Assembly: GCF_933775445.1 (NCBI RefSeq)
Contig: NW_026089428.1
Coordinates: 434,001 to 498,000, forward strand
Origin: Argentina anserina
Lineage: Eukaryota; Streptophyta; Magnoliopsida; Rosales; Rosaceae
Direction: 5' to 3'
Length of the DNA: 64,000 bases
The translations under genes were made by a program, and so were the position numbers. The notes below the pieces were generated by a model. It did not search any database, had not been told where the DNA came from, and saw only the letters and a program-made list of their open reading frames with translations. Below are positions 33,832 to 47,073 of this stretch, piece by piece (position 1 is the first letter of the stretch; each line of letters opens with the position of its first letter).

Positions 33832-36381
33832 ATGCGAGTTTCTATTGTATTTGAGAGTTTTGCAAGTGTGGGAGTGTGTTTCATTCAAACTGAGTATCTT
33901 TACATCGTTTGCGTATCTTTACTATTCCAATTGTGTATCTTTTCATTTCTCGTTTGAGTATCTTTCTGTAAGGCTTCTGATGCGAGTTTCTATTGTATTT
34001 GAGAGTTTTGCAAGTGTGGGAGTGTGTTTCTTTCAAACTGAGTATCTTTACATCGTTTGCGTATCTTTACTATTCCAATTGTGTATCTTTACATCGTTTG
34101 CGTATCTTTACTATTCCAATTGTGTATCTTTTCATTTCTCGTTTGAGTATCTTTCTGTAAGGCTTCTGATGCGAGTTTCTATTGTATTTGAGAGTTTTGC
34201 AAGTGTGGGAGTGTGTTTCATTCAAACTGAGTATCTTTACATCGTTTGCGTATCTTTACTATTCCAATTGTGTATCTTTACATCGTTTGCGTATCTTTAC
34301 TATTCCAACTGTGTATCTTTTCATTTCTCGTTTGAGTATCTTTCTGTAAGGCTTCTGATGCGAGTTTCTATTGTATTTGAGAGTTTTGCAAGTGTGGGAG
34401 TGTGTTTCATTCAAACTGAGTATCTTTACATCGTTTGCGTATCTTTACTATTCCAATTGTGTATCTTTTCATTTCTCGTTTGAGTATCTTTCTGTAAGGC
34501 TTCTGATGCGAGTTTCTATTGTATTTGAGAGTTTTCCAAGTGTGGGAGTGTGTTTCTTTCAAACTGAGTATCTTTACATCGTTTGCGTATCTTTACTATT
34601 CCAATTGTGTATCTTTTCTTTTCTCGTTTGAGTATCTTTCTGTAAGGCTTATGATGCGAGTTTCTATTGTATTTGAGAGTTTTCCAAGTGTGGGAGTGTG
34701 TTTCTTTCAAACTGAGTATCTTTACATCGTTTGCGTATCTTTACTATTCCAATTGTGTATCTTTTCATTTCTCGTTTGAGTATCTTTCTGTAAGGCTTCT
34801 GATGCGAGTTTCTATTGTATTTGAGAGTTTTCCAAGTGTGGGAGTGTGTTTCTTTCAAACTGAGTATCTTTACATCGTTTGCGTATCTTTACTATTCCAA
34901 TTGTGTATCTTTACATCGTTTGCGTATCTTTACTATTCCAATTGTGTATCTTTTCATTTCTCGTTTGAGTATCTTTCTGTAAGGCTTCTGATGCGAGTTT
35001 CTATTGTATTTGAGAGTTTTCCAAGTGTGGGAGTGTGTTTCTTTCAAACTGAGTATCTTTACATCGTTTGCGTATCTTTACTATTCCAATTGTGTATCTT
35101 TAAATCGTTTGCGTATCTTTACTATTCCAATTGTGTATCTTTTCATTTCTCGTTTGAGTATCTTTCTTTAAGGCTTCTGATGCGAGTTTCTATTGTATTT
35201 GAGAGTTTTGCAAGTGTGGGAGTGTGTTTCATTCAAACTGAGTATCTTTACATCGTTTGCGTATCTTTGCTATTCCAATTGTGTATCTTTTCATTTCTCG
35301 TTTGAGTATCTTTCTGTAAGGCTTCTGATGCGAGTTTCCATTGTATTTGAGAGTTTTGCAAGTGTGGGAGTGTGTTTCTTTCAAACTGAGTATCTTTACA
35401 TCGTTTGCGTATCTTTACTATTCCAATTGTGTATCTTTTCATTTCTCGTTTGAATATCTTTCTGTAAGGCTTTCTGATGCGAGTTTCTATTGAATTTGAG
35501 AGTTTTGCAAGTGTGGGAGTGTGTTTCTTTCAAACTGAGTATCTTTACATCGTTTGCGTATCTTTACTATTCCAATTGTGTATCTTTACATCGTTTGCGT
35601 ATCTTTACTATTCCAATTGTGTATCTTTTCATTTCTCGTTTGAGTATCTTTCTGTAAGGCTTCTGATGCGAGTTTCTATTGTATTTGAGAGTTTTGCAAG
35701 TGTGGGAGTGTGTTTCATTCAAACTGAGTATCTTTACATCGTTTGCGAATCTTTACTATTCCAATTGTGTATCTTTTCATTTCTCGTTTGAGTATCTTTC
35801 TGTAAGGCTTTTGATGCGAGTTTCTATTGTATTTGAAAGTTTTGCAAGTGTGGGAGTGTGTTTCATTCAAACTGAGTATCTTTACATCGTTTGCGTATCT
35901 TTCCTATTCCAATTGTGTATCTTTACATCGTTTGCGTATCTTTACTATTCCAACTGTGTATCTTTTCATTTCTCGTTTGAGTATCTTTCTGTAAGGCTTC
36001 TGATGCGAGTTTCTATTGTATTTAAGAGTTTTGCAAGTGTGGGAGTGTGTTTCTATTCCAATTGAGTATCTTTACATAGTTTGCGTATCTTTACTATTCC
36101 AATTGTGTATCTTTACATCGTTTGCGTATCTTTACTATTCCAATTGTGTATCTTTTCATTTCTCGTTTGAGTATCTTTCTGTAAGGCTTCTGATGCGAGT
36201 TTCTATTGTATTTGAGAGTTTTGCAAGTGTGGGAGTGTGTTTCTTTCAAACTGAGTATCTTTACATCGATTGCGTATCTTTACTACTCCAATTGTGTATC
36301 TTTACATCGTTTGCGTATCTTTACTATTCCAATTGTGTATCTTTTCATTTCTCGTTTGAGTATCTTTCTGTAAGGCTTCTG
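33832..36381 (+). repeat. 2550-bp tandem duplication, copy 2
   Basis: Adjacent direct copy. Private changes include TTTAAATCG near 35101 and CATCGATTGCG near 36266. Confidence 0.9.
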
Positions 36382-37352
36382 ATGCGAGTTTCTATTGTAT
36401 TTGAGAGTTTTCCAAGTGTGGGAGTGTGTTTCATTCAAACTGAGTATCTTTACATCGTTTGCGTATCTTTCCTATTCCAATTGTGTATCTTTACATCGTT
36501 TGCGTATCTTTACTATTCCAATTGTGTATCTTTTCATTTCTCGTTTGAGTATCTTTCTGTAAGGCTTCTGATGCGAGTTTCTATTGTATTTGAGAGTTTT
36601 GCAAGTGTGGGAGTGTGTTTCATTCAAACTGAGTATCTTTACATCGTTTGCGTATCTTTACTATTCCAATTGTGTATCTTTTCATTTCTCGTTTGAGTAT
36701 CTTTCTGTAAGGCTTCTGATGCGAGTTTCTATTGTATTTGAGAGTTTTCCAAGTGTGGGAGTGTGTTTTTTTCAAACTGAGTATCTTTACATCGTTTGCG
36801 TATCTTTACTATTCCAATTGTGTATCTTTTCTTTTCTCGTTTAAGTATCTTTCTGTAAGGGTTATGATGCGAGTTTCTATTGTATTTGAGAGTTTTCCAA
36901 GTGTGGGAGTGTGTTTCTTTCAAACTGAGTATCTTTACATCGTTTGCGTATCTTTACTATTCCAATTGTGTATCTTTACATCGTTTGCGTATCTTTACTA
37001 TTCCAATTGTGTATCTTTTCATTTCTCGTTTGAGTATCTTTCTTTAAGGCTTCTGATGCGAGTTTCTATTGTATTTGAGAGTTTTGCAAGTGTGGGAGTG
37101 TGTTTCATTCAAACTGAGTATCTTTACATCGTTTGCGTATCTTTGCTATTCCAATTGTGTATCTTTTCATTTCTCGTTTGAGTATCTTTCTGTAAGGCTT
37201 CTGATGCGAGTTTCCATTGTATTTGAGAGTTTTGCAAGTGTGGGAGTGTGTTTCTTTCAAACTGAGTATCTTTACATCGTTTGCGTATCTTTACTATTCC
37301 AATTGTGTATCTTTTCATTTCTCGTTTGAGTATCTTTCTGTAAGGCTTTCTG

Positions 37353-40300
37353 ATGCGAGTTTCTATTGAATTTGAGAGTTTTGCAAGTGTGGGAGTGTGT
37401 TTCTTTCAAACTGAGTATCTTTAGATCGTTTGCGTATCTATACTATTCCAATTGTGTATCTTTACATCGTTTGCGTATCTTTACTATTCCAATTGTGTAT
37501 CTTTACATCGTTTGCGTATCTTTACTATTCCAATTGTGTATCTTTTCATTTCTCGTTTGAGTATCTTTCTGTAAGGCTTCTGATGCGAGTTTCTATTGTA
37601 TTTGAGAGTTTTGCAAGTGTGGGAGTGTGTTTCATTCAAACTGAGTATCTTTACATCGTTTGCGTATCTTTACTATTCCAATTGTGTATCTTTACATCGT
37701 TTGCGTATCTTTACTATTCCAATTGTGTATCTTTTCATTTCTCGTTTGAGTATCTTTCTGTAAGGCTTTTGATGCGAGTTTCTATTGTATTTGAGAGTTT
37801 TGCAAGTGTGGGAGTGTGTTTCTTTCAAACTGTGTATCTTTACATCGTTTGCGTATCTTTACTATTCCAATTGTTTATCTTTTCATTTCTCGTTTGAGTA
37901 TCTTTCTGTAAGGCTTCTGATGCGAGTTTCTATTGTATTTGAGAGTTTTGCAAGTGTGGGAGTGTGTTTCTTTCAAATTGAGTATCTTTACATAGTTTGC
38001 GTATCTTTCCTATTCCAATTGTGTATCTTTACATCGTTTGCGTATCTTTACTATTCCAATTGTGTATCTTTTCATTTCTCGTTTCATTATCTTTCTGTAA
38101 GGTTTCTGATGCGAGTTTCTATTGTATTTAGGAGTTTTGCAAATGTGGGAGTGTGTTTCATTCAAACTGAGTATCTTTACATCGTTTGCGTATCTTTACT
38201 ACTCCAATTGTGTATCTTTACATCGTTTGCGTATCTTTACTATTCCAATTGTGTATCTTTTCATTTCTCGTTTGAGTATCTTTCTGTAAGGCTTCTGATG
38301 CGAGTTTCTATTGTATTTGAGAGTTTTCCAAGTGTGGGAGTGTGTTTCTTTCAAACTGAGTATCTTTACATCGTTTGCGTATCTTTGCTATTCCAATTGT
38401 GTATCTTTTCATTTCTCGTTTGAGTATCTTTCTGTAAGGCTTCTGATGCGAGTTTCTATTGTATTTGAGAGTTTTCCAAGTGTGGGAGTGTGTTTCTTTC
38501 AAACTGTGTATCTTTACATCGTTTGCGTATCTTTACTATTCCAATTGTGTATCTTTTCATTTCTCGTTTGAGTATCTTTCTGTAAGGCTTCTGATGCGAG
38601 TTTCTATTGTATTTGAGAGTTTTGCAAGTGTGGGAGTGTGTTTCTTTCAAATTGAGTATCTTTACATAGTTTGCGTATCTTTCCTATTCCAATTGTGTAT
38701 CTTTACATCGTTTGCGTATCTTTACTATTCCAATTGTGTATCTTTTCATTTCTCGTTTCATTATCTTTCTGTAAGGCTTCTGATGCGAGTTTCTATTGTA
38801 TTTAGGAGTTTTGCAAATGTGGGAGTGTGTTTCATTCAAACTGAGTATCTTTACATCGTTTGCGTATCTTTACTACTCCAATTGTGTATCTTTACATCGT
38901 TTGCGTATCTTTACTATTCCAATTGTGTATCTTTTCATTTCTCGTTTGAGTATCTTTCTTTAAGGCTTCTGATGCGAGTTTCTATTGTATTTGAGTGTTT
39001 TGCAAGTGTGGGAGTGTGTTTCTTTCAAACTGAGTATCTTTACATCGTTTGCGTATCTTTCCTATTCCAATTGTGTATCTTTACATCGTTTGCGTATATT
39101 TACTATTCCAATTGTGTATCTTTTCATTTCTCGTTTGAGTATCTTTCTGTAAGGCTTCTGATGCGAGTTTCTATTGTATTTGAGAGTTTTCCAAGTGTGG
39201 GAGTGTGTTTCTTTCAAACTGAGTATCTTTACATCGTTTGCGTATCTTTACTATTCCAATTGTGTATCTTTTCATTTCTCGTTTGAGTATCTTTCTGTAA
39301 GGCTTCTGATGCGAGTTTCTATTGTATTTGAGAGTTTTGCAAGTGTGGGAGTGTGTTTCATTCAAACTGAGTATCTTTACATCGTTTGCGTATCTTTACT
39401 ATTCCAATTGTGTATCTTTACATCGTTTGCGTATCTTTACTATTCCAATTTTGTATCTTTTCATTTCTCGTTTGAGTATCTTTCTGTAAGGCTTCTGATG
39501 CGAGTTTCTATTGTATTTGAGAGTTTTCCAAGTGTGGGAGTGTGTTTCTTTCAAACTGAGTATCTTTACATCGTTTGCGTATCTTTACTATTCCAATTGT
39601 GTATCTTTTCATTTCTCGTTTGAGTATCTTTCTGTAAGGCTTCTGATGCGAGTTTCTATTGTATTTGAGAGTTTTGCAAGTGTGGGAGTGTGTTCCATTC
39701 AAACTGAGTATCTTTACATCGTTTGCGTATCTTTACTATTCCAATTGTGTATCTTTACATCGTTTGCGTATCTTTACTATTCCAATTGTGTATCTTTTCA
39801 TTTCTCGTTTGAGTATCTTTCTGTAAGGCTTCTGATGCGAGTTTCTATTGTATTTGAGAGTTTTGCAAGTGTGGGAGTGTGTTTCTTTCAAACTGAGTAT
39901 CTTTACATCGTTTGCGTATCTTTCCTATTCCAATTGTGTATCTTTACATCGTTAGCGTATCTTTACTATTCCAATTGTGTATCTTTTCATTTCTCGTTTG
40001 AGTATCTTTCTGTAAGGCTTCTGATGCGAGTTTCTATTGTATTTGAGAGTTTTGCAAGTGTGGGAGTGTGTTTCTTTCAAACTGAGTATCTTTACATCGT
40101 TTGCGTATCTTTACTATTCCAATTGTGTATCTTTTCATTTCTCGTTTGAGTGTCTTTCTGTAAGGCTTCTGATGCGAGTTTCTATTGTATTTGAGAGTTT
40201 TGCAAGTGTGGAAGTGTGTTTCTTTCAAACTGAGTATCTTTACATCGTTTGCGTATCTTTCCTATTCCAATTGTGTATCTTTACATCGTTAGCGTATCTT

Positions 40301-41329
40301 TACTATTCCAATTGTGTATCTTTTCATTTCTCGTTTGAGTATCTTTCTGTAAGGCTTCTGATGCGAGTTTCTATTGTATTTGAGAGTTTTGCAAGTGTGG
40401 GAGTGTGTTTCTTTCAAACTGAGTATCTTTACATCGTTTGCGTATCTTTCCTATTCTAATTGTTTATCTTTACATCGTTTGCGTATCTTTACTATTCCAA
40501 TTGTGTATCTTTTCATTTCTCGTTTGAGTATCTTTCTGTAAGGCTTCTGATGCGAGTTTCTATTGTATTTGAGAGTTTTGCAAGTGTGGGAGTGTGTTTC
40601 TTTCAAATTGAGTATCTTTACATAGTTTGCGTATCTTTTCTATTCCAATTGTGTATCTTTACATCGTTTGCGTATCTTTACTATTCCAATTGTGTATCTT
40701 TTCATTTCTCGTTTGAGTATCTTTCTGTAACCTTCTGATGCGAGTTTCTATTGTATTTGAGAGTTTTCCAAGTGTGGGAGTGTGTTTCTTTCAAACTGAG
40801 TATCTTTACATCGTTTGCGTATCTTTACTATTCCAATTGTGTATCTTTTCATTTCTCGTTTGAGTATCTTTCTGTAAGGCTTCTGATGCGAGTTTCTATT
40901 GTATTTGAGAGTTTTGCAAGTGTGGGAGTGTGTTCCATTCAAACTGAGTATCTTTACATCGTTTGCGTATCTTTACTATTCCAATTGTGTATCTTTTCAT
41001 TTCTCGTTTGAGTATCTTTCTGTAACCTTCTGATGCGAGTTTCTATTGTATTTGAGAGTTTTCCAAGTGTGGGAGTGTGTTTCTTTCAAACTGAGTATCT
41101 TTACATCGTTAGCGTATCTTTACTATTCCAATTGTGTATCTTTTCATTTCTCGTTTGAGTATCTTTCTGTAAGGCTTCTGATGCGAGTTTCCATTGAATT
41201 TGAGAGTTTTGCAAGTGTGGGAGTGTGTTTCTTTCAAACTGAGTATCTTTACATCGTTTGCGTATCTTTACTATTCCAATTGTGTATCTTTTCATTTCTC
41301 GTTTGAGTATCTTTCTGTAAGGCTTTCTG
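37353..41329 (+). repeat. 3.4-4.0 kb segmental tandem repeat, copy 1 (3977 bp)
   Basis: Starts at an E-type 230-bp monomer with CTTTAGATCG and CTATACTATTCC variants, which recurs at 41330 and 44781. Compared with copy 2 it is 526 bp longer (189+189+148), so an internal three-monomer difference separates the two. Confidence 0.85.
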
Positions 41330-44300
41330 ATGCGAGTTTCTATTGAATTTGAGAGTTTTGCAAGTGTGGGAGTGTGTTTCTTTCAAACTGAGTATCTTTA
41401 GATCGTTTGCGTATCTATACTATTCCAATTGTGTATCTTTACATCGTTTGCGTATCTTTACTATTCCAATTGTGTATCTTTACATCGTTTGCGTATCTTT
41501 ACTATTCCAATTGTGTATCTTTTCATTTCTCGTTTGAGTATCTTTCTGTAAGGCTTCTGATGCGAGTTTCTATTGTATTTGAGAGTTTTGCAAGTGTGGG
41601 AGTGTGTTTCATTCAAACTGAGTATCTTTACATCGTTTGCGTATCTTTACTATTCCAATTGTGTATCTTTACATCGTTTGCGTATCTTTACTATTCCAAT
41701 TGTGTATCTTTTCATTTCTCGTTTGAGTATCTTTCTGTAAGGCTTTTGATGCGAGTTTCTATTGTATTTGAGAGTTTTGCAAGTGTGGGAGTGTGTTTCT
41801 TTCAAACTGTGTATCTTTACATCGTTTGCGTATCTTTACTATTCCAATTGTTTATCTTTTCATTTCTCGTTTGAGTATCTTTCTGTAAGGCTTCTGATGC
41901 GAGTTTCTATTGTATTTGAGAGTTTTGCAAGTGTGGGAGTGTGTTTCTTTCAAATTGAGTATCTTTACATAGTTTGCGTATCTTTCCTATTCCAATTGTG
42001 TATCTTTACATCGTTTGCGTATCTTTACTATTCCAATTGTGTATCTTTTCATTTCTCGTTTCATTATCTTTCTGTAAGGTTTCTGATGCGAGTTTCTATT
42101 GTATTTAGGAGTTTTGCAAATGTGGGAGTGTGTTTCATTCAAACTGAGTATCTTTACATCGTTTGCGTATCTTTACTACTCCAATTGTGTATCTTTACAT
42201 CGTTTGCGTATCTTTACTATTCCAATTGTGTATCTTTTCATTTCTCGTTTGAGTATCTTTCTGTAAGGCTTCTGATGCGAGTTTCTATTGTATTTGAGAG
42301 TTTTCCAAGTGTGGGAGTGTGTTTCTTTCAAACTGAGTATCTTTACATCGTTTGCGTATCTTTGCTATTCCAATTGTGTATCTTTTCATTTCTCGTTTGA
42401 GTATCTTTCTGTAAGGCTTCTGATGCGAGTTTCTATTGTATTTGAGAGTTTTCCAAGTGTGGGAGTGTGTTTCTTTCAAACTGAGTATCTTTACATCGTT
42501 TGCGTATCTTTACTATTCCAATTGTGTATCTTTTCATTTCTCGTTTGAGTATCTTTCTGTAAGGCTTCTGATGCGAGTTTCTATTGTATTTGAGAGTTTT
42601 GCAAATGTGGGAGTGTGTTTCATTCAAACTGAGTATCTTTACATCGTTTGCGTATCTTTACTACTCCAATTGTGTATCTTTACATCGTTTGCGTATCTTT
42701 ACTATTCCAATTGTGTATCTTTTCATTTCTCGTTTGAGTATCTTTCTGTAAGGCTTCTGATGCGAGTTTCTATTGTATTTGAGAGTTTTCCAAGTGTGGG
42801 AGTGTGTTTCTTTCAAACTGTGTATCTTTACATCGTTTGCGTATCTTTACTATTCCAATTGTGTATCTTTTCATTTCTCGTTTGAGTATCTTTCTGTAAG
42901 GCTTCTGATGCGAGTTTCTATTGTATTTGAGAGTTTTGCAAGTGTGGGAGTGTGTTTCTTTCAAATTGAGTATCTTTACATAGTTTGCGTATCTTTCCTA
43001 TTCCAATTGTGTATCTTTACATCGTTTGCGTATCTTTACTATTCCAATTGTGTATCTTTTCATTTCTCGTTTGAGTATCTTTCTGTAAGGCTTCTGATGC
43101 GAGTTTCTATTGTATTTGAGAGTTTTGCAAGTGTGGGAGTGTGTTCCATTCAAACTGAGTATCTTTACATCGTTTGCGTATCTTTACTATTCCAATTGTG
43201 TATCTTTACATCGTTTGCGTATCTTTACTATTCCAATTGTGTATCTTTTCATTTCTCGTTTGAGTATCTTTCTGTAAGGCTTCTGATGCGAGTTTCTATT
43301 GTATTTGAGAGTTTTGCAAGTGTGGGAGTGTGTTTCTTTCAAACTGAGTATCTTTACATCGTTTGCGTATCTTTCCTATTCCAATTGTGTATCTTTACAT
43401 CGTTAGCGTATCTTTACTATTCCAATTGTGTATCTTTTCATTTCTCGTTTGAGTATCTTTCTGTAAGGCTTCTGATGCGAGTTTCTATTGTATTTGAGAG
43501 TTTTGCAAGTGTGGGAGTGTGTTTCTTTCAAACTGAGTATCTTTACATCGTTTGCGTATCTTTACTATTCCAATTGTGTATCTTTTCATTTCTCGTTTGA
43601 GTGTCTTTCTGTAAGGCTTCTGATGCGAGTTTCTATTGTATTTGAGAGTTTTGCAAGTGTGGAAGTGTGTTTCTTTCAAACTGAGTATCTTTACATCGTT
43701 TGCGTATCTTTCCTATTCCAATTGTGTATCTTTACATCGTTAGCGTATCTTTACTATTCCAATTGTGTATCTTTTCATTTCTCGTTTGAGTATCTTTCTG
43801 TAAGGCTTCTGATGCGAGTTTCTATTGTATTTGAGAGTTTTGCAAGTGTGGGAGTGTGTTTCTTTCAAACTGAGTATCTTTACATCGTTTGCGTATCTTT
43901 CCTATTCTAATTGTTTATCTTTACATCGTTTGCGTATCTTTACTATTCCAATTGTGTATCTTTTCATTTCTCGTTTGAGTATCTTTCTGTAAGGCTTCTG
44001 ATGCGAGTTTCTATTGTATTTGAGAGTTTTGCAAGTGTGGGAGTGTGTTTCTTTCAAATTGAGTATCTTTACATAGTTTGCGTATCTTTTCTATTCCAAT
44101 TGTGTATCTTTACATCGTTTGCGTATCTTTACTATTCCAATTGTGTATCTTTTCATTTCTCGTTTGAGTATCTTTCTGTAACCTTCTGATGCGAGTTTCT
44201 ATTGTATTTGAGAGTTTTCCAAGTGTGGGAGTGTGTTTCTTTCAAACTGAGTATCTTTACATCGTTTGCGTATCTTTACTATTCCAATTGTGTATCTTTT

Positions 44301-44780
44301 CATTTCTCGTTTGAGTATCTTTCTGTAAGGCTTCTGATGCGAGTTTCTATTGTATTTGAGAGTTTTGCAAGTGTGGGAGTGTGTTCCATTCAAACTGAGT
44401 ATCTTTACATCGTTTGCGTATCTTTACTATTCCAATTGTGTATCTTTTCATTTCTCGTTTGAGTATCTTTCTGTAACCTTCTGATGCGAGTTTCTATTGT
44501 ATTTGAGAGTTTTCCAAGTGTGGGAGTGTGTTTCTTTCAAACTGAGTATCTTTACATCGTTAGCGTATCTTTACTATTCCAATTGTGTATCTTTTCATTT
44601 CTCGTTTGAGTATCTTTCTGTAAGGCTTCTGATGCGAGTTTCCATTGAATTTGAGAGTTTTGCAAGTGTGGGAGTGTGTTTCTTTCAAACTGAGTATCTT
44701 TACATCGTTTGCGTATCTTTACTATTCCAATTGTGTATCTTTTCATTTCTCGTTTGAGTATCTTTCTGTAAGGCTTTCTG
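41330..44780 (+). repeat. 3.4-4.0 kb segmental tandem repeat, copy 2 (3451 bp)
   Basis: Markers from 41330 onward recur 3451 bp later. The internal stretch after about 42480 is arranged differently from copy 1. From 43475 on it matches 40024 onward at a 3451-bp offset. Confidence 0.85.
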
Positions 44781-45930
44781 ATGCGAGTTTCTATTGAATT
44801 TGAGAGTTTTGCAAGTGTGGGAGTGTGTTTCTTTCAAACTGAGTATCTTTAGATCGTTTGCGTATCTATACTATTCCAATTGTGTATCTTTACATCGTTT
44901 GCGTATCTTTACTATTCCAATTGTGTATCTTTACATCGTTTGCGTATCTTTACTATTCCAATTGTGTATCTTTTCATTTCTCGTTTGAGTATCTTTCTGT
45001 AAGGCTTCTGATGCGAGTTTCTATTGTATTTGAGAGTTTTGCAAGTGTGGGAGTGTGTTTCATTCAAACTGAGTATCTTTACATCGTTTGCGTATCTTTA
45101 CTATTCCAATTGTGTATCTTTACATCGTTTGCGTATCTTTACTATTCCAATTGTGTATCTTTTCATTTCTCGTTTGAGTATCTTTCTGTAAGGCTTTTGA
45201 TGCGAGTTTCTATTGTATTTGAGAGTTTTGCAAGTGTGGGAGTGTGTTTCTTTCAAACTGTGTATCTTTACATCGTTTGCGTATCTTTACTATTCCAATT
45301 GTTTATCTTTTCATTTCTCGTTTGAGTATCTTTCTGTAAGGCTTCTGATGCGAGTTTCTATTGTATTTGAGAGTTTTGCAAGTGTGGGAGTGTGTTTCTT
45401 TCAAATTGAGTATCTTTACATAGTTTGCGTATCTTTCCTATTCCAATTGTGTATCTTTACATCGTTTGCGTATCTTTACTATTCCAATTGTGTATCTTTT
45501 CATTTCTCGTTTCATTATCTTTCTGTAAGGTTTCTGATGCGAGTTTCTATTGTATTTAGGAGTTTTGCAAATGTGGGAGTGTGTTTCATTCAAACTGAGT
45601 ATCTTTACATCGTTTGCGTATCTTTACTACTCCAATTGTGTATCTTTACATCGTTTGCGTATCTTTACTATTCCAATTGTGTATCTTTTCATTTCTCGTT
45701 TGAGTATCTTTCTGTAAGGCTTCTGATGCGAGTTTCTATTGTATTTGAGAGTTTTCCAAGTGTGGGAGTGTGTTTCTTTCAAACTGAGTATCTTTACATC
45801 GTTTGCGTATCTTTGCTATTCCAATTGTGTATCTTTTCATTTCTCGTTTGAGTATCTTTCTGTAAGGCTTCTGATGCGAGTTTCTATTGTATTTGAGAGT
45901 TTTCCAAGTGTGGGAGTGTGTTTCTTTCAA
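44781..45930 (+). repeat. 3.4-4.0 kb segmental tandem repeat, copy 3 (partial)
   Basis: Matches copy 2 up to about 45930 and then follows the arrangement of copy 1 (38459 onward, offset 7428 bp). This mosaic indicates exchange between copies. Confidence 0.75.
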
Positions 45931-47073
45931 ACTGTGTATCTTTACATCGTTTGCGTATCTTTACTATTCCAATTGTGTATCTTTTCATTTCTCGTTTGAG
46001 TATCTTTCTGTAAGGCTTCTGATGCGAGTTTCTATTGTATTTGAGAGTTTTGCAAGTGTGGGAGTGTGTTTCTTTCAAATTGAGTATCTTTACATAGTTT
46101 GCGTATCTTTCCTATTCCAATTGTGTATCTTTACATCGTTTGCGTATCTTTACTATTCCAATTGTGTATCTTTTCATTTCTCGTTTCATTATCTTTCTGT
46201 AAGGCTTCTGATGCGAGTTTCTATTCTATTTAGGAGTTTTGCAAATGTGGGAGTGTGTTTCATTCAAACTGAGTATCTTTACATCGTTTGCGTATCTTTA
46301 CTACTCCAATTGTGTATCTTTACATCGTTTGCGTATCTTTACTATTCCAATTGTGTATCTTTTCATTTCTCGTTTGAGTATCTTTCTGTAAGGCTTCTGA
46401 TGCGAGTTTCTATTGTATTTGAGAGTTTTCCAAGTGTGGGAGTGTGTTTCTTTCAAACTGAGTATCTTTACATCGTTTGCGTATCTTTGCTATTCCAATT
46501 GTGTATCTTTTCATTTCTCGTTTGAGTATCTTTCTGTAAGGCTTCTGATGCGAGTTTCTATTGTATTTGAGAGTTTTCCAAGTGTGGGAGTGTGTTTCTT
46601 TCAAACTGTGTATCTTTACATCGTTTGCGTATCTTTACTATTCCAATTGTGTATCTTTTCATTTCTCGTTTGAGTATCTTTCTGTAAGGCTTCTGATGCG
46701 AGTTTCTATTGTATTTGAGAGTTTTGCAAGTGTGGGAGTGTGTTTCTTTCAAATTGAGTATCTTTACATAGTTTGCGTATCTTTCCTATTCCAATTGTGT
46801 ATCTTTACATCGTTTGCGTATCTTTACTATTCCAATTGTTTATCTTTTCATTTCTCGTTTCATTATCTTTCTGTAAGGCTTCTGATGCGAGTTTCTATTC
46901 TATTTAGGAGTTTTGCAAATGTGGGAGTGTGTTTCATTCAAACTGAGTATCTTTACATCGTTTGCGTATCTTTACTACTCCAATTGTGTATCTTTACATC
47001 GTTTGCGTATCTTTACTATTCCAATTGTGTATCTTTTTATTTCTCGTTTGAGTATCTTTCTGTAAGGCTTTCT
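45726..47073 (+). repeat. 674-bp tandem duplication (45726-46399 and 46400-47073)
   Basis: Monomer lengths 148+148+189+189 in both halves. A private TATTCTATTTAGG change is shared by both halves (near 46223 and 46897). Related four-monomer blocks occur at 38298 and, partly, 42275. Confidence 0.83.
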
